From Prevotella dentasini JCM 15908 (lineage in GTDB: Bacteria > Bacteroidota > Bacteroidia > Bacteroidales > Bacteroidaceae): a stretch of DNA of 64,000 nt. The position numbers were made by a program, and so were the translations under genes. Location of the stretch: assembly GCF_000614065.1 (NCBI RefSeq), contig NZ_BAKG01000006.1, positions 78,338 through 142,337 of the forward strand, given 5' to 3'. The notes beneath the pieces are model-generated. The model was not told the DNA's origin. It saw nothing but the letters and a program-made list of their open reading frames with translations, and searched no databases. Of the stretch, positions 55,646 to 63,867 are shown in pieces (position 1 is the first letter of the stretch; the number at the start of each line of letters is the position of its first letter).

Positions 55646-55722
55646 ATGGCAAAACTGCCCGTTTGACGATACGAAAACGCCCCTTTCGCCATGCCGCAAA
55701 GCCCCTTTCGTGATACGGAAAG
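55646..55722. repeat. 22-bp-period palindromic module array, copy G (degenerate)
   Basis: Modules such as CGAAAACGCCCCTTTCG and CGCAAAGCCCCTTTCG with CATG-type spacers; the match to the consensus is weaker than in copies A-F. Confidence 0.55.
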
Positions 55723-55926
55723 GCCGGTATGGAGGGGTTGATTGTGATTTTTCTTTACATAAAATGTTTTTTACGGCAAGGCAGAGGCAGCTTGGCTGCC
55801 TTGCCGGTCTGTGTAATTTCTGTCGTCGTTCCGGCCGGCAAAGGGGGCTGATGGAGCAAAAAAGCAATGCCGTGGCAGAGGAGTAGGCAAATAAGAGGGA
55901 TAAGTTCTTATTTTCGCGCTCCTTTT

Positions 55927-55958
55927 CTTGTATATATAATCGGAATATATTATATTTG
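55927..55958 (+). promoter_or_regulatory. Promoter of the CD0519/CD1768-like gene
   Basis: TATATTTG at 55951-55958 with CTTG 20 bp upstream; the leader is about 110 nt. Confidence 0.5.
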
Positions 55959-56074
55959 CAGCCAAAATGGTTCGCTGTCTCCCGGTCGTGCTGCAGCCGT
56001 GCTGCCGGAAAAGGATTTGCGCACTCTCACCTAACAATCAAATTCAACTACCAATCATTCAACACTGCAATACT

Positions 56075-57268
56075 ATGCAAGAAACAATGCAAAACGAAGC
56101 AGGCAACCCGGCTCCCAAGGGTTTATGGGGGAAATTGTGGGCGCATGTCCCGTCTGGAATCGTCTGTCTCCTCATCATCTTCCTTCTGTTCGGATTCGTC
56201 GGTTACAAAATGGGCATGGCACAGATGCTGAATACCATCATGCACACCGCGCACGACCTGTTGCTCAATACGGTCTTCTACCTGATGGGAATCTGCGTCA
56301 TCACGGGTGCCATCGGAAAGCTCTTTGTGGAGTTCGGAGTCGTAGACCTGTTGGAGAAACTACTCCGTCCGCTGATGAAGCCGCTCTTCAATCTGCCCGG
56401 TGTGGCCTCGCTCGGTGCGGTAATGACCTTCCTTTCCGACAATCCGGCCATCATCTCGCTCTCTCAGGACAAGCGTTTCAGCAGCTACTTCAAGAAGTTC
56501 CAGTTCATTTCCCTGACCAATTTCGGTACCGCCTTCGGCATGGGGCTTATCGTCATCGTCTTCATGGTGGGGCAGGGATTCTTCGCCGAGCCGCTCATCG
56601 GCCTGTTCGGGGCTTTCTGCGGCTGCGTCGTCTCGACGCGGTGCATGCAGCATTTTGTCGTCAAGGCTTATCCGCAATATGCCGTTGAGAATGCTTGCGA
56701 CACCAACCTCGGGGAGTTGGAAAACCAAACCGTACAGATAGAGGAGAAGTCGGTATTCCTCCGCACGCTCAATTCGCTGCTCGACGGTGGCAAGACGGGT
56801 GTTGAGGTAGGTGTGGCCATCATTCCCGGTGTGCTGATTATCTCCACGTTGGTGATGATTCTCACCTTTGGCGCAAGTGCTAACGGACAATATACGGGTG
56901 CTGCCTACGAGGGCATAGAGCTTCTTCCTGCCCTTGCCAATAAGGCTGACTGGTTCTTCAGGTTTGTCTTCGGCTTCACCGACCCTCACCAGATAGCCTT
57001 CCCCATCACGGCATTGGGCGCGGTGGGTGCAGCATTGGGACTTGTTCCCAACTTCCTCCGTCAGGGTTGGATAGACGGCAATGCCATTGCCGTATTTACA
57101 GCCATCGGTATGTGCTGGAGCGGATTCCTCAGTACGCACACCGCCATGCTTGACTCGCTCGGTTATCGCGAACTGACGTCGAAGGCAATCATATCGCATA
57201 CCATCGGCGGTATCGTAGCTGCACTGATGGCGCATTGGGTTTTCCTCCTCTACATGGCCATCGTGTAA
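56075..57268 (+). CDS. CD0519/CD1768-type membrane protein with nucleoside-recognition (GATE) fold
   Basis: 397 residues with about nine membrane helices. The ATG at 56075 (MQETMQNEAGNPAPKGLWGK) is preferred because upstream codons are not hydrophobic or conserved-looking. Typical stretches are VITGAIGKLFVEFGVVDLLE, FLSDNPAIISLSQDKRF, and LSTHTAMLDSLGYRELTSKA near the C-terminus. The fold is that of the Gate domain found in nucleoside transporters and spore maturation proteins. The substrate is unknown; transport of a small solute is likely. It stands alone between a promoter and a terminator. Confidence 0.83.
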   Translation: MQETMQNEAGNPAPKGLWGKLWAHVPSGIVCLLIIFLLFGFVGYKMGMAQMLNTIMHTAHDLLLNTVFYLMGICVITGAIGKLFVEFGVVDLLEKLLRPLMKPLFNLPGVASLGAVMTFLSDNPAIISLSQDKRFSSYFKKFQFISLTNFGTAFGMGLIVIVFMVGQGFFAEPLIGLFGAFCGCVVSTRCMQHFVVKAYPQYAVENACDTNLGELENQTVQIEEKSVFLRTLNSLLDGGKTGVEVGVAIIPGVLIISTLVMILTFGASANGQYTGAAYEGIELLPALANKADWFFRFVFGFTDPHQIAFPITALGAVGAALGLVPNFLRQGWIDGNAIAVFTAIGMCWSGFLSTHTAMLDSLGYRELTSKAIISHTIGGIVAALMAHWVFLLYMAIV

Positions 57269-57364
57269 CGGCAGAGCAGCCTGCACGATAAGACGGTTTG
57301 TCGCCTGCCGTGCTTCCGGGAAGCCTCGAAAGCTCCGCAGGCCGATAGTACCGGCATGAAAAGG

Positions 57365-57410
57365 CATACCCCCTGCACAGCCCGGAAGGGCATTGGGTGC
57401 AGGGGGTATG
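57365..57410. terminator. Hairpin between convergent genes
   Basis: A perfect 13-bp stem (57365-57377 and 57398-57410, CATACCCCCTGCA and its complement) lies between the membrane-protein gene and dprA. Confidence 0.8.
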
Positions 57411-57448
57411 TCGTATATAGACGGAAAGGACGGCAAGACGGTTTTGCC

Positions 57449-58576
57449 TTATGCCAGCAGGTGGTAGCAGCCACCGGCCATCGTGCGTATCAGACCCTTC
57501 ATTTCCATTTCAAAGAGGAGGGCGGTCAGTCGCGAGATGGCGATTCCCGACTGAGCCGAAAGCATGTTAATCTGTAAGTCGTTGTTCTTGCTCAGTGTGT
57601 TGACTATCGTCTGCTCCTCTTCCGAAAGGTCGGGGAAAAGGCTCCGTTCTATCCCTTTGCGCTGTGCGTTGGCCAGTCTGATGCCGTCGTCCCAGCCCAT
57701 CGCCTTCACGAGGTCGGCAGCCGAGGTGATGAGGGCGGCTCCGTTGTCGCGGATAAGGTTGTTGCAGCCCTCGCTGTACTCTGCGCCGACGGGTCCGGGA
57801 AAGGCGAATACCTCTCTGCCGTAGCTTCGGGCAATGCTGCACGTGATGAGTCCTCCTCCCCTCTGTGCCGACTCTACGAGGATGGTAGCGTCTGCACAGC
57901 CTGCGACGATGCGGTTGCGCTGTACGAAGTTGTGTGCCTTCGGCTGTGTACGGGAGGTGTATTCGGTGAGCAATCCCCCGTGTTGGAGCATCTCTTCGGC
58001 CGTCGGGCGGTGTCGGGGAGGGTAGAGGTCGTCAAGTCCGTGGGCGAGTACGCCAACCGTGTCAAGTCCGTTCTGGAGCGCGGCACGGTGGGCGCAGATG
58101 TCGATTCCGTAGGCAAGGCCGCTGAAGACGAGCACGTCGGGGCAGAGAGCTTTCAGTTCCCGGGCGAAGATGCGGATGAGGTCTTGTCCGTAGACGGTGC
58201 AGTGGCGCGTCCCGACGATGTTGATGATGTGCCGGCTGTTGAGGTTGGCATTGCCGAGAGAGTAGAGGACGAGGGGAGCATCGGGACATTCCATCAGCCG
58301 TTGCGGATAGCCGGGATTGTCCATCGTGAGGACGTCGATATGCCGGTTCTGCGTATAGGCGAGTTCTTCCTCCGCCCTTGCGAGCTGCGTTTCGAGATTT
58401 TGGAGTCCCGAAACAAGGTGGGGCGAGGCGTCGGGCAGGAGGTCCCGTATGTTCTTTCGGTTCTCCACGACAGCCGTTGCCGACCCTGCCGCACGGTAAA
58501 GGCTGAGCAGAGAGGCAAGATTGAAGCGGCTGAGGCGTGTCAGGGCAATGGCATTGATGGCTTCTTGGGTATTCAT
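57449..58576 (-). CDS. dprA: DNA-processing protein DprA/Smf
   Basis: A 375-residue protein that loads RecA on incoming single-stranded DNA during transformation. An N-terminal helical domain (IALTRLSRFNLASLLSLYRA) precedes the Rossmann fold: IINIVGTRHCTVYGQDLIR, VFSGLAYGIDICAHRAAL, LLTEYTSRTQPKAHNFVQRN and AGCADATILVESAQRGGGLI. A C-terminal winged-helix-like DML1 domain (LQINMLSAQSGIAISRLTAL) ends the protein. The start MNTQEAINAIALTRLS at 58576 is chosen because upstream codons do not fit the family. A thioesterase gene lies 32 bp upstream. Confidence 0.94.
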   Translation of the reverse strand: MNTQEAINAIALTRLSRFNLASLLSLYRAAGSATAVVENRKNIRDLLPDASPHLVSGLQNLETQLARAEEELAYTQNRHIDVLTMDNPGYPQRLMECPDAPLVLYSLGNANLNSRHIINIVGTRHCTVYGQDLIRIFARELKALCPDVLVFSGLAYGIDICAHRAALQNGLDTVGVLAHGLDDLYPPRHRPTAEEMLQHGGLLTEYTSRTQPKAHNFVQRNRIVAGCADATILVESAQRGGGLITCSIARSYGREVFAFPGPVGAEYSEGCNNLIRDNGAALITSAADLVKAMGWDDGIRLANAQRKGIERSLFPDLSEEEQTIVNTLSKNNDLQINMLSAQSGIAISRLTALLFEMEMKGLIRTMAGGCYHLLA

Positions 58577-58608
58577 GGGCAGAGGGATGCAGGCCTTATT
58601 TATTTTTT

Positions 58609-59019
58609 CTACAGCACTTTGGCAAAGGCCTCGTCGTACTCCTTGCTGACGCCGAGGCGTCCGTTGATGAGCGTAACGAGGTCGACGGTAGCGTGGAAGC
58701 ACAGGCGTTCGTCGCCTGCGCGGTAGATGTCGTGGGTGAAGACGTATCGGATGCCCTTTTTCTCAAGTCCCATCCGGGAGATGAACTCGTCGTCGCAGAC
58801 GAGCGGCACCTTGTATTCCAACTGCATGCGTGCCACTACGGCATCTACTCCCTGTTCGTGGAGCTGCGAGAAACTGACACCGAGGGAGCGCAGGAAGCGG
58901 TGGCGCGTGTGCTCGGTATAGTGCAGATAGTTGGCGTTGTTTACGATTCCTTCGATGTCGCACTCGTAGTCGCGCACTTCCATGCGCGTTTCAAAGATGT
59001 AGTTGTTGTTCTTTTCCAT
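58609..59019 (-). CDS. Acyl-CoA thioesterase, 4HBT/YbgC-like hotdog protein
   Basis: A 136-residue hotdog-fold enzyme. The active-site region VRDYECDIEGIVNNANYLHY has Asp at the position that activates water in 4-hydroxybenzoyl-CoA thioesterases (D-x2-G-x-V-x2-A). It is followed by LEYKVPLVCDDEFISRMGLE. Bacteroidota members hydrolyse acyl-CoA or acyl-ACP of unknown chain. It probably shares a transcript with dprA and follows the DUF2851 gene by 57 bp. Confidence 0.9.
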   Translation of the reverse strand: MEKNNNYIFETRMEVRDYECDIEGIVNNANYLHYTEHTRHRFLRSLGVSFSQLHEQGVDAVVARMQLEYKVPLVCDDEFISRMGLEKKGIRYVFTHDIYRAGDERLCFHATVDLVTLINGRLGVSKEYDEAFAKVL

Positions 59020-59076
59020 AATCGTTTAGTCTTACCAGTCTTCCCAAGTGGGAGGGAACTTGTTGATAAATAAATA

Positions 59077-60390
59077 TTAAAGAGGGTTTGTTGTTTTCTT
59101 GCCTTTCAGATATTCGTACCCTATCCTGCACCGAAGGCAGTCCTTGCGGTCGCAATACTCTTTCTTTAGTTGTATGAGAGCCTGCGAATCGCCTGCCGAG
59201 CAGACGGGTAAGCCCACCTCCTCCCACATTTTTACGATGTGGTTTCGTTCGGCTTTGAGACGTTCGAGGAAGTCGAAGGCGCGTTGGCAGAGCTTCTCTG
59301 AATCTTTGTGCCGGCCGTAGGCGAAGAGCATCGGGACGATAGTGTTGATGATAATCAGGTGGAGCGATGACCGCGAGAGGTGCTTCCGGCTTTTCGGGCT
59401 GGCTGAGCCGAACGTGTAATGTGTCTCCCAATAGGGTGTTACCTGCGTGTCAAGGAGTTGTTCTGCCGCCTCTATCGTCTCACATTCTATGAGTGCCGAC
59501 AGGCCGCTCTTGTGCCGGTGGTAGAGACAGGCCAGCTGCGCGATGCGGATATGGGGGAAGTTTTGCGGACGGAGTCGGAGGAATTTCCACAGCCGGGCAT
59601 CCATAGGCGTAAGTCCGAACTTATGCGCCAGATAGTCGTATTCGCTGCGCAGCCGGGCAAAATATCCCTCTTTCAGGGCTTCTTCCCGATAGCGTTCGGG
59701 AATGGTATCGGGCTGAAGGAGGCCTGCCTGTCCCAGAAAGACGGCTTCAATCTGAAAGATGTTGTCGCGGTGGTGGGCTACCGCTTGCAGGGGAACGCTG
59801 CATCCCCACGTCTCGAAGGCGTCGCCGTTGATGCCGAACCCGAAGTTTCGCGCAAGGGTAACGAAGTATCCGGCCTCCCAGCTGCCGTCGCACGCATTGA
59901 CACGTCGGTGTATTGCCTCGGTCCGTTGTTCGAGCCGCTCGGTCTGGAGGGCCGACATCCACGAGTGAACCGTCAACTGCGACAAACCGGGAATAATCTT
60001 GTAGCAGGGCGGATAACTGTCGGTCGTCATCAGTTCATCGTAGTTTTCGCGCACCGGCAGGGGCACATTGAGCTGTAGTTGAGGCAGCGTGGTGCCCGAT
60101 AGCGTCCTGACCATGGTATCGGACAGGCCCACCACGTGCAGCACCACATTGTCATAGTGTGCGTCGGAGGCGTGCCCGTGCAGGAACCAGTCCGAAGCCT
60201 TGTCGTGAATCTCTACGTTTCCCACCCATAATGTGCCGTCTATCTTCACCTTGGCATTGAAGAAGTCGGGTCCGGCATTGCGGTTGGGAAGTCCCGGGTC
60301 TATGACCTCGACGGGCCGTCCGTCTACGGTCTTGAGTCCGGCAAGCGGAAACAGCTTGTGTTTCCACACATAATGGATGATTTTCTCCAT
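59077..60390 (-). CDS. DUF2851-family protein
   Basis: A 437-residue protein of a Bacteroidota family of unknown function. The hallmark start is MEKIIHYVWKHKLFPLAGLK, followed by DPGLPNRNAGPDFFNAKVKI and GNVEIHDKASDWFLHGH. These resemble the acidic catalytic residues of restriction-endonuclease-like folds, though that is not proven. The C-terminal Cys cluster (KKEYCDRKDCLRCRIGYEY) could bind metal. No membrane segment or signal peptide is seen. The promoter is at 60413-60444. Confidence 0.9.
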   Translation of the reverse strand: MEKIIHYVWKHKLFPLAGLKTVDGRPVEVIDPGLPNRNAGPDFFNAKVKIDGTLWVGNVEIHDKASDWFLHGHASDAHYDNVVLHVVGLSDTMVRTLSGTTLPQLQLNVPLPVRENYDELMTTDSYPPCYKIIPGLSQLTVHSWMSALQTERLEQRTEAIHRRVNACDGSWEAGYFVTLARNFGFGINGDAFETWGCSVPLQAVAHHRDNIFQIEAVFLGQAGLLQPDTIPERYREEALKEGYFARLRSEYDYLAHKFGLTPMDARLWKFLRLRPQNFPHIRIAQLACLYHRHKSGLSALIECETIEAAEQLLDTQVTPYWETHYTFGSASPKSRKHLSRSSLHLIIINTIVPMLFAYGRHKDSEKLCQRAFDFLERLKAERNHIVKMWEEVGLPVCSAGDSQALIQLKKEYCDRKDCLRCRIGYEYLKGKKTTNPL

Positions 60391-60412
60391 GATTCCATGG
60401 TTTTATGACCGA

Positions 60413-60444
60413 CAAATATACGTTAAATATTCGGGTTTTACAAG
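60413..60444 (-). promoter_or_regulatory. Promoter of the DUF2851 gene
   Basis: On the minus strand CTTG (60441-60444), a 20-bp spacer, and TATATTTG (60413-60420). Confidence 0.55.
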
Positions 60445-60502
60445 TCCTTGCTGTCTTTTTGTACCAATAAGTTAGTAAAGAATGAAAATTAAATGAATAT
60501 AT

Positions 60503-60533
60503 TTTGTGTTGTGTTCTAATTCCGCTAACTTTG
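60503..60533 (+). promoter_or_regulatory. Consensus promoter of dapB
   Basis: TTTG at 60503-60506, 19 bp, then TAACTTTG at 60526-60533. The ATG is 27 nt downstream. Confidence 0.8.
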
Positions 60534-60560
60534 CAAGCATAATTAAATTCAGTATTGAAT

Positions 60561-61316
60561 ATGAAGTTAGCACTGATAGGCTATGGAAAGATGGGGCGCA
60601 TGATAGAGCAGATAGCCCTCGCCCGTGGGCATGAAATCGTATGCAAGATTGATATTGATAACCCTGAAGACTTTGATTCTCCAGCTTTTGCCTCGGCCGA
60701 CGTAGCCATTGAGTTCACTAATCCGACTGCCGCGTATGGCAACTATCTGAAGGCTTTCTCACACAATGTGAAGGTCGTAAGCGGTTCTACGGGATGGATG
60801 CAGGAGCATAAAGCCGACGTTGAAAAACTTTGCACCGAAGGTGGACAGACCCTTTTCTGGGCGAGTAATTTCTCTCTTGGAGTGGCCATCTTCTCGGCTG
60901 TCAACCGCTATCTGGCCAAGATAATGAACGGATATCCACAATATGACGTCAGGTTGGAGGAGGTTCACCATGTTCACAAGCTCGATGCGCCGTCAGGGAC
61001 AGCCATTACCTTGGCGGAAGATATACTCGGCAATGTAGTCCGTAAGGACAAATGGGTGAAGGGACTCCAGCACTTGGCTGACGGAACTGAGACGGGCAGC
61101 AATGCCGTCGCCCCCGATGAGTTGCCCATTGCCTCCGTCCGACGCGGTGAAGTGCCCGGTATCCATAGCGTCTGTTACGATTCCGAAGCCGACAAGATAA
61201 CCATTACACACGATGCCCATAGCCGGAAGGGATTCGCATTGGGCGCAGTTCTGGCTGCCGAATACACCAAAGACCATCAAGGATTGCTCACTACCAGCGA
61301 TTTATTTCAGTTCTAA
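60561..61316 (+). CDS. dapB: 4-hydroxy-tetrahydrodipicolinate reductase
   Basis: A 251-residue enzyme of lysine and diaminopimelate synthesis, using NAD(P)H. It starts MKLALIGYGKMGRMIEQIAL (the ATG at 60561 is preferred to a TTG six bases earlier). The nicotinamide region is VVSGSTGWMQ, the catalytic region is EVHHVHKLDAPSGTAITLAE, and the end AVLAAEYTKDHQGLLTTSDL is typical. The short form lacks some residues of the E. coli enzyme, as in other Bacteroidota. lepB follows 68 bp later, probably in one transcript. Confidence 0.95.
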   Translation: MKLALIGYGKMGRMIEQIALARGHEIVCKIDIDNPEDFDSPAFASADVAIEFTNPTAAYGNYLKAFSHNVKVVSGSTGWMQEHKADVEKLCTEGGQTLFWASNFSLGVAIFSAVNRYLAKIMNGYPQYDVRLEEVHHVHKLDAPSGTAITLAEDILGNVVRKDKWVKGLQHLADGTETGSNAVAPDELPIASVRRGEVPGIHSVCYDSEADKITITHDAHSRKGFALGAVLAAEYTKDHQGLLTTSDLFQF

Positions 61317-61384
61317 GAGCTATTGATACGGCTGACCCCGTTGTCCCGATAGCCATTATTTACGCAATCAAACATTAAAAGTCA

Positions 61385-62914
61385 ATGATAGATAAAGAAA
61401 AAGCCAAGCTCAATCCACGCAAGCAGTGGGCGAAGTTCATCATAGTTTCAGTGCTCTATCTTCTCTTCCTCTTGTGGGTGAAGAGCTGGTGGGGACTCCT
61501 CGTGCTTCCGTTTATATTCGATGTTTATATTACGAAGAAGATACGCTGGCAGTGGTGGAAAGATTCCGAAGGCCCTGTCCGGTTCATCATGAGTTGGGTA
61601 GACGCACTTGTGTTTGCCCTTGTTGCAGTTTACTTCATCAATCTTTTCTTCTTCCAGAACTACGTTATCCCCTCGTCATCGCTTGAGAAATCGCTCCTGA
61701 CGGGCGACTATCTCTTTGTCTCCAAGGTCAGCTATGGGCCCCGTATTCCCGAGACGCCCCTGACGATGCCGCTTACCCAGCACACGATGCCTATCTTCAA
61801 CACGAAGAGCTACATTGAGTTCCCCCACTGGGACTACCGTCGCGTGAAGGGGTTGGGGAAAGTGCAGCTCAACGATATTGTGGTATTCAACTATCCGGCA
61901 GGCGACACCATTATGAGCGAGCTGGCTTATCAGGCAGAGGACTATTACAACCGCGCCTATACGACGGGCGAGAATCTGCTTGCTCAGCAGACCCCGGGCA
62001 TCAATCTTTCGACCATGAACGTGCTCCAGCAGCGGGCGTTCTACGAAAAGGCCTATGCCATGGGGCGCAGCTATATCGTCCATAATGCAGGTACATTCGG
62101 CGTGCTCGACTGGCGGCCTACCGACCGTCGTGAGAACTATGTGAAGCGTTGTGTAGGCCTCCCGGGTCAGACCATTCAGATAAAGGACAAGATTGTCTAT
62201 CTGGACGGCAAGCCCAACAAGGAGCCGGAGAACGTTCAGTATACTTATCTCGTCAAGCTGAACAATCTGACGGCTGCCGACCTGCTCAGAGAACAATACG
62301 ACGACCTCCGCAAGGAGCTGGGCGTCAGCAGCGAGGACGTACAATGCCTGAGCCGTCTTCATGGCTATGATGTCGAAAACGGTCAGGTGCTCAATCAAAA
62401 TGCCCTTTTGTACGATGGCTATATGCCGCTGACGAAGCATGCCGCGGCTGAGCTGAAGCGTCAGGGCATTGTCCGCAGCATCCGCCCTGTAACAGACAGG
62501 GACATTTATAGCGGCCCCAACTATCCTCTGAACGCCTTTACGGGATGGACACGCGACAATATGGGACCCATCTGGATACCGCAGAAGGGCAAGAGTATTA
62601 CCCTTACGCTTAGGAATCTTCCCGTATATGAGCGTTGTATCAAGGTGTATGAGAAGAACGAACTTGCCGTCAAGGGTGGCAAAATCTTCATTAACGGAAA
62701 GCAGACTAATAGATATACTTTCCAATTGGATTACTATTGGATGCAGGGCGACAACCGCCACAACTCCGCCGACAGCCGCTACTGGGGCTTTGTACCCGAA
62801 GACCATATCGTCGGTAAGCCACTCTTTATCTGGTGGTCGAGTGATCCCGACCGCAGGGGATTGGGCGGCATCCGTTGGAACCGCTTGTTTTCGTGGGTGG
62901 ATAATATAAAATAG
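61385..62914 (+). CDS. lepB: Signal peptidase I (long Bacteroidota form)
   Basis: A 509-residue membrane peptidase that cleaves signal peptides on the periplasmic side. Two N-terminal membrane helices precede the catalytic Ser in VIPSSSLEKSLLTGDYLFVS. The general-base Lys lies in NYVKRCVGLPGQTIQIKDK, and the C-terminal box D/E is QGDNRHNSADSRYWGFVPED. The protein is much longer than the 324-residue E. coli enzyme because of insertions between the Ser and Lys boxes and before the last box, which is usual in this phylum. It probably shares the dapB transcript. Confidence 0.95.
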   Translation: MIDKEKAKLNPRKQWAKFIIVSVLYLLFLLWVKSWWGLLVLPFIFDVYITKKIRWQWWKDSEGPVRFIMSWVDALVFALVAVYFINLFFFQNYVIPSSSLEKSLLTGDYLFVSKVSYGPRIPETPLTMPLTQHTMPIFNTKSYIEFPHWDYRRVKGLGKVQLNDIVVFNYPAGDTIMSELAYQAEDYYNRAYTTGENLLAQQTPGINLSTMNVLQQRAFYEKAYAMGRSYIVHNAGTFGVLDWRPTDRRENYVKRCVGLPGQTIQIKDKIVYLDGKPNKEPENVQYTYLVKLNNLTAADLLREQYDDLRKELGVSSEDVQCLSRLHGYDVENGQVLNQNALLYDGYMPLTKHAAAELKRQGIVRSIRPVTDRDIYSGPNYPLNAFTGWTRDNMGPIWIPQKGKSITLTLRNLPVYERCIKVYEKNELAVKGGKIFINGKQTNRYTFQLDYYWMQGDNRHNSADSRYWGFVPEDHIVGKPLFIWWSSDPDRRGLGGIRWNRLFSWVDNIK

Positions 62915-62950
62915 GAAGTCTTCCAAAGTCTCCTCCGAAAGGAGGGGATG
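62914..62950. repeat. CCTCC/GGAGG hairpin repeat (family 2), copy 4
   Basis: GAAGTCTTCCAAAGTCTCCT then CCGAAAGGAGGGG. It touches the lepB stop codon. Confidence 0.65.
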
Positions 62951-63061
62951 TGAATTATCTCATCTTAGATGTGGGTTACCTCATATTAATAGTTATTATG
63001 TAGCATATTAATAGTTATTGGTGCGGCATGTCATCTCACCCGTTTAGTAGCTTTAACCTAA

Positions 63062-63096
63062 CATCCCCTCCTCGCGGAGGGGCTCGGGGAGGCTTC
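63062..63096. repeat. CCTCC/GGAGG hairpin repeat (family 2), copy 5
   Basis: CATCCCCTCCTCGCGGAGGG then GCTCGGGGAGGCTT. It is nearly identical to the copy 133 bp downstream. Confidence 0.8.
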
Positions 63097-63156
63097 TGAC
63101 AATAACTACGTTTTTCCCTCTTAATGATGGGTTAATAATTCAAGCAAGGTTACTTT

Positions 63157-63867
63157 ATGCAATCCTCTCTTTCATTTGGCAATGCTAACTCACATTCCCT
63201 CCTCGCGGAGGGGCTTGGGGAGGCTTCCCATAACTTGGGAGAGGCTTTGTTGTCTTCTGCTTATTTCGGACCCGTTCAGTGGTATCAGAAGCTCAACCGC
63301 TACGATTTGTGCCTGATAGAGTGTCATGACAACTTCGTCAAGCAGACTTACCGCAACCGCTGTATCATTGCTGCTGCGAACGGGCCTCAGACACTCTCCA
63401 TCCCCATAGAAAAGTTCGACGGTCCGAAATGCCCGATAAAAGACGTGCGTATCAGCGACCACGGCAACTGGCGGCATATCCATTGGAACGCCCTCCTGTC
63501 GGCTTACGGAGAGAGTCCTTTCTTTGAATACTATCAGGACGACCTCCGCCCCTTCTTCGAGAAGCGGTGGGAATATCTCTTCGACTTCAATATGGAGATA
63601 ACGGCAAGGCTCTGCGACTTGCTTGATATACGGCCTTCGTACCGTCCTACTGACGAGTTTGTCCCCCTGACTGCCGGTGATGATACGGCAAGCTCCGTGT
63701 TTGCCGACTTCCGCGAAGCCATCCGCCCGAAGCATCCTGCTGCGGATGCTGATTTCCAACCCCGTCCTTATTATCAGGTTTACCAACAGAGGTACGGTTT
63801 CCTGCCTAACCTCAGCATCCTCGACCTGCTTTTCAACGAAGGCAACGAGGCTGTATTGTATTTATGA
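63157..63867 (+). CDS. WbqC-family protein
   Basis: The body (LLSSAYFGPVQWYQKLNRYD, then NFVKQTYRNRCIIAAANGPQ, LSIPIEKFDGPKC and HWNALLSAYGESPFFEYYQD) is the WbqC/YP-family pattern, named after an O-antigen cluster gene. The fold is related to nucleic-acid or nucleotide-modifying enzymes, and the function is unclear. The first 35 codons are unusual: residues 14-25 (SLLAEGLGEASH) are encoded by a family-2 DNA repeat, and the usual family start would lie at about ALLSSAYF. A TTG near 63229 or 63247 could be the ancestral or true start. It lies after lepB and a repeat-rich gap. Confidence 0.82.
   Translation: MQSSLSFGNANSHSLLAEGLGEASHNLGEALLSSAYFGPVQWYQKLNRYDLCLIECHDNFVKQTYRNRCIIAAANGPQTLSIPIEKFDGPKCPIKDVRISDHGNWRHIHWNALLSAYGESPFFEYYQDDLRPFFEKRWEYLFDFNMEITARLCDLLDIRPSYRPTDEFVPLTAGDDTASSVFADFREAIRPKHPAADADFQPRPYYQVYQQRYGFLPNLSILDLLFNEGNEAVLYL
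63195..63230. repeat. CCTCC/GGAGG hairpin repeat (family 2), copy 6, inside a reading frame
   Basis: TTCCCTCCTCGCGGAGGGGC then TTGGGGAGGCTTCC. It is read as part of the N-terminus of the WbqC gene if the ATG at 63157 is used. Confidence 0.8.

Larger units (their letters stand above)
55359..56074. other. Divergent 716-bp intergenic stretch with repeat copy G
   Basis: Contains the ATPase -7 box (55391-55398), palindromic array G (55646-55722) and the promoter of the next gene (55927-55958). Short open frames here show no family features. Confidence 0.6.

Noticed and set aside
55363..55692. Small gene on the minus strand upstream of the P-type ATPase
   Set aside because: It spans palindromic array G and the ATPase promoter, has no recognisable domain, and its composition is that of intergenic DNA.
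6034..55722. CRISPR arrays
   Set aside because: The 16-bp modules are palindromic with 5-6-bp spacers that are themselves repeated (CATGGT). CRISPR spacers would be about 30 bp and unique, and no cas gene is present.
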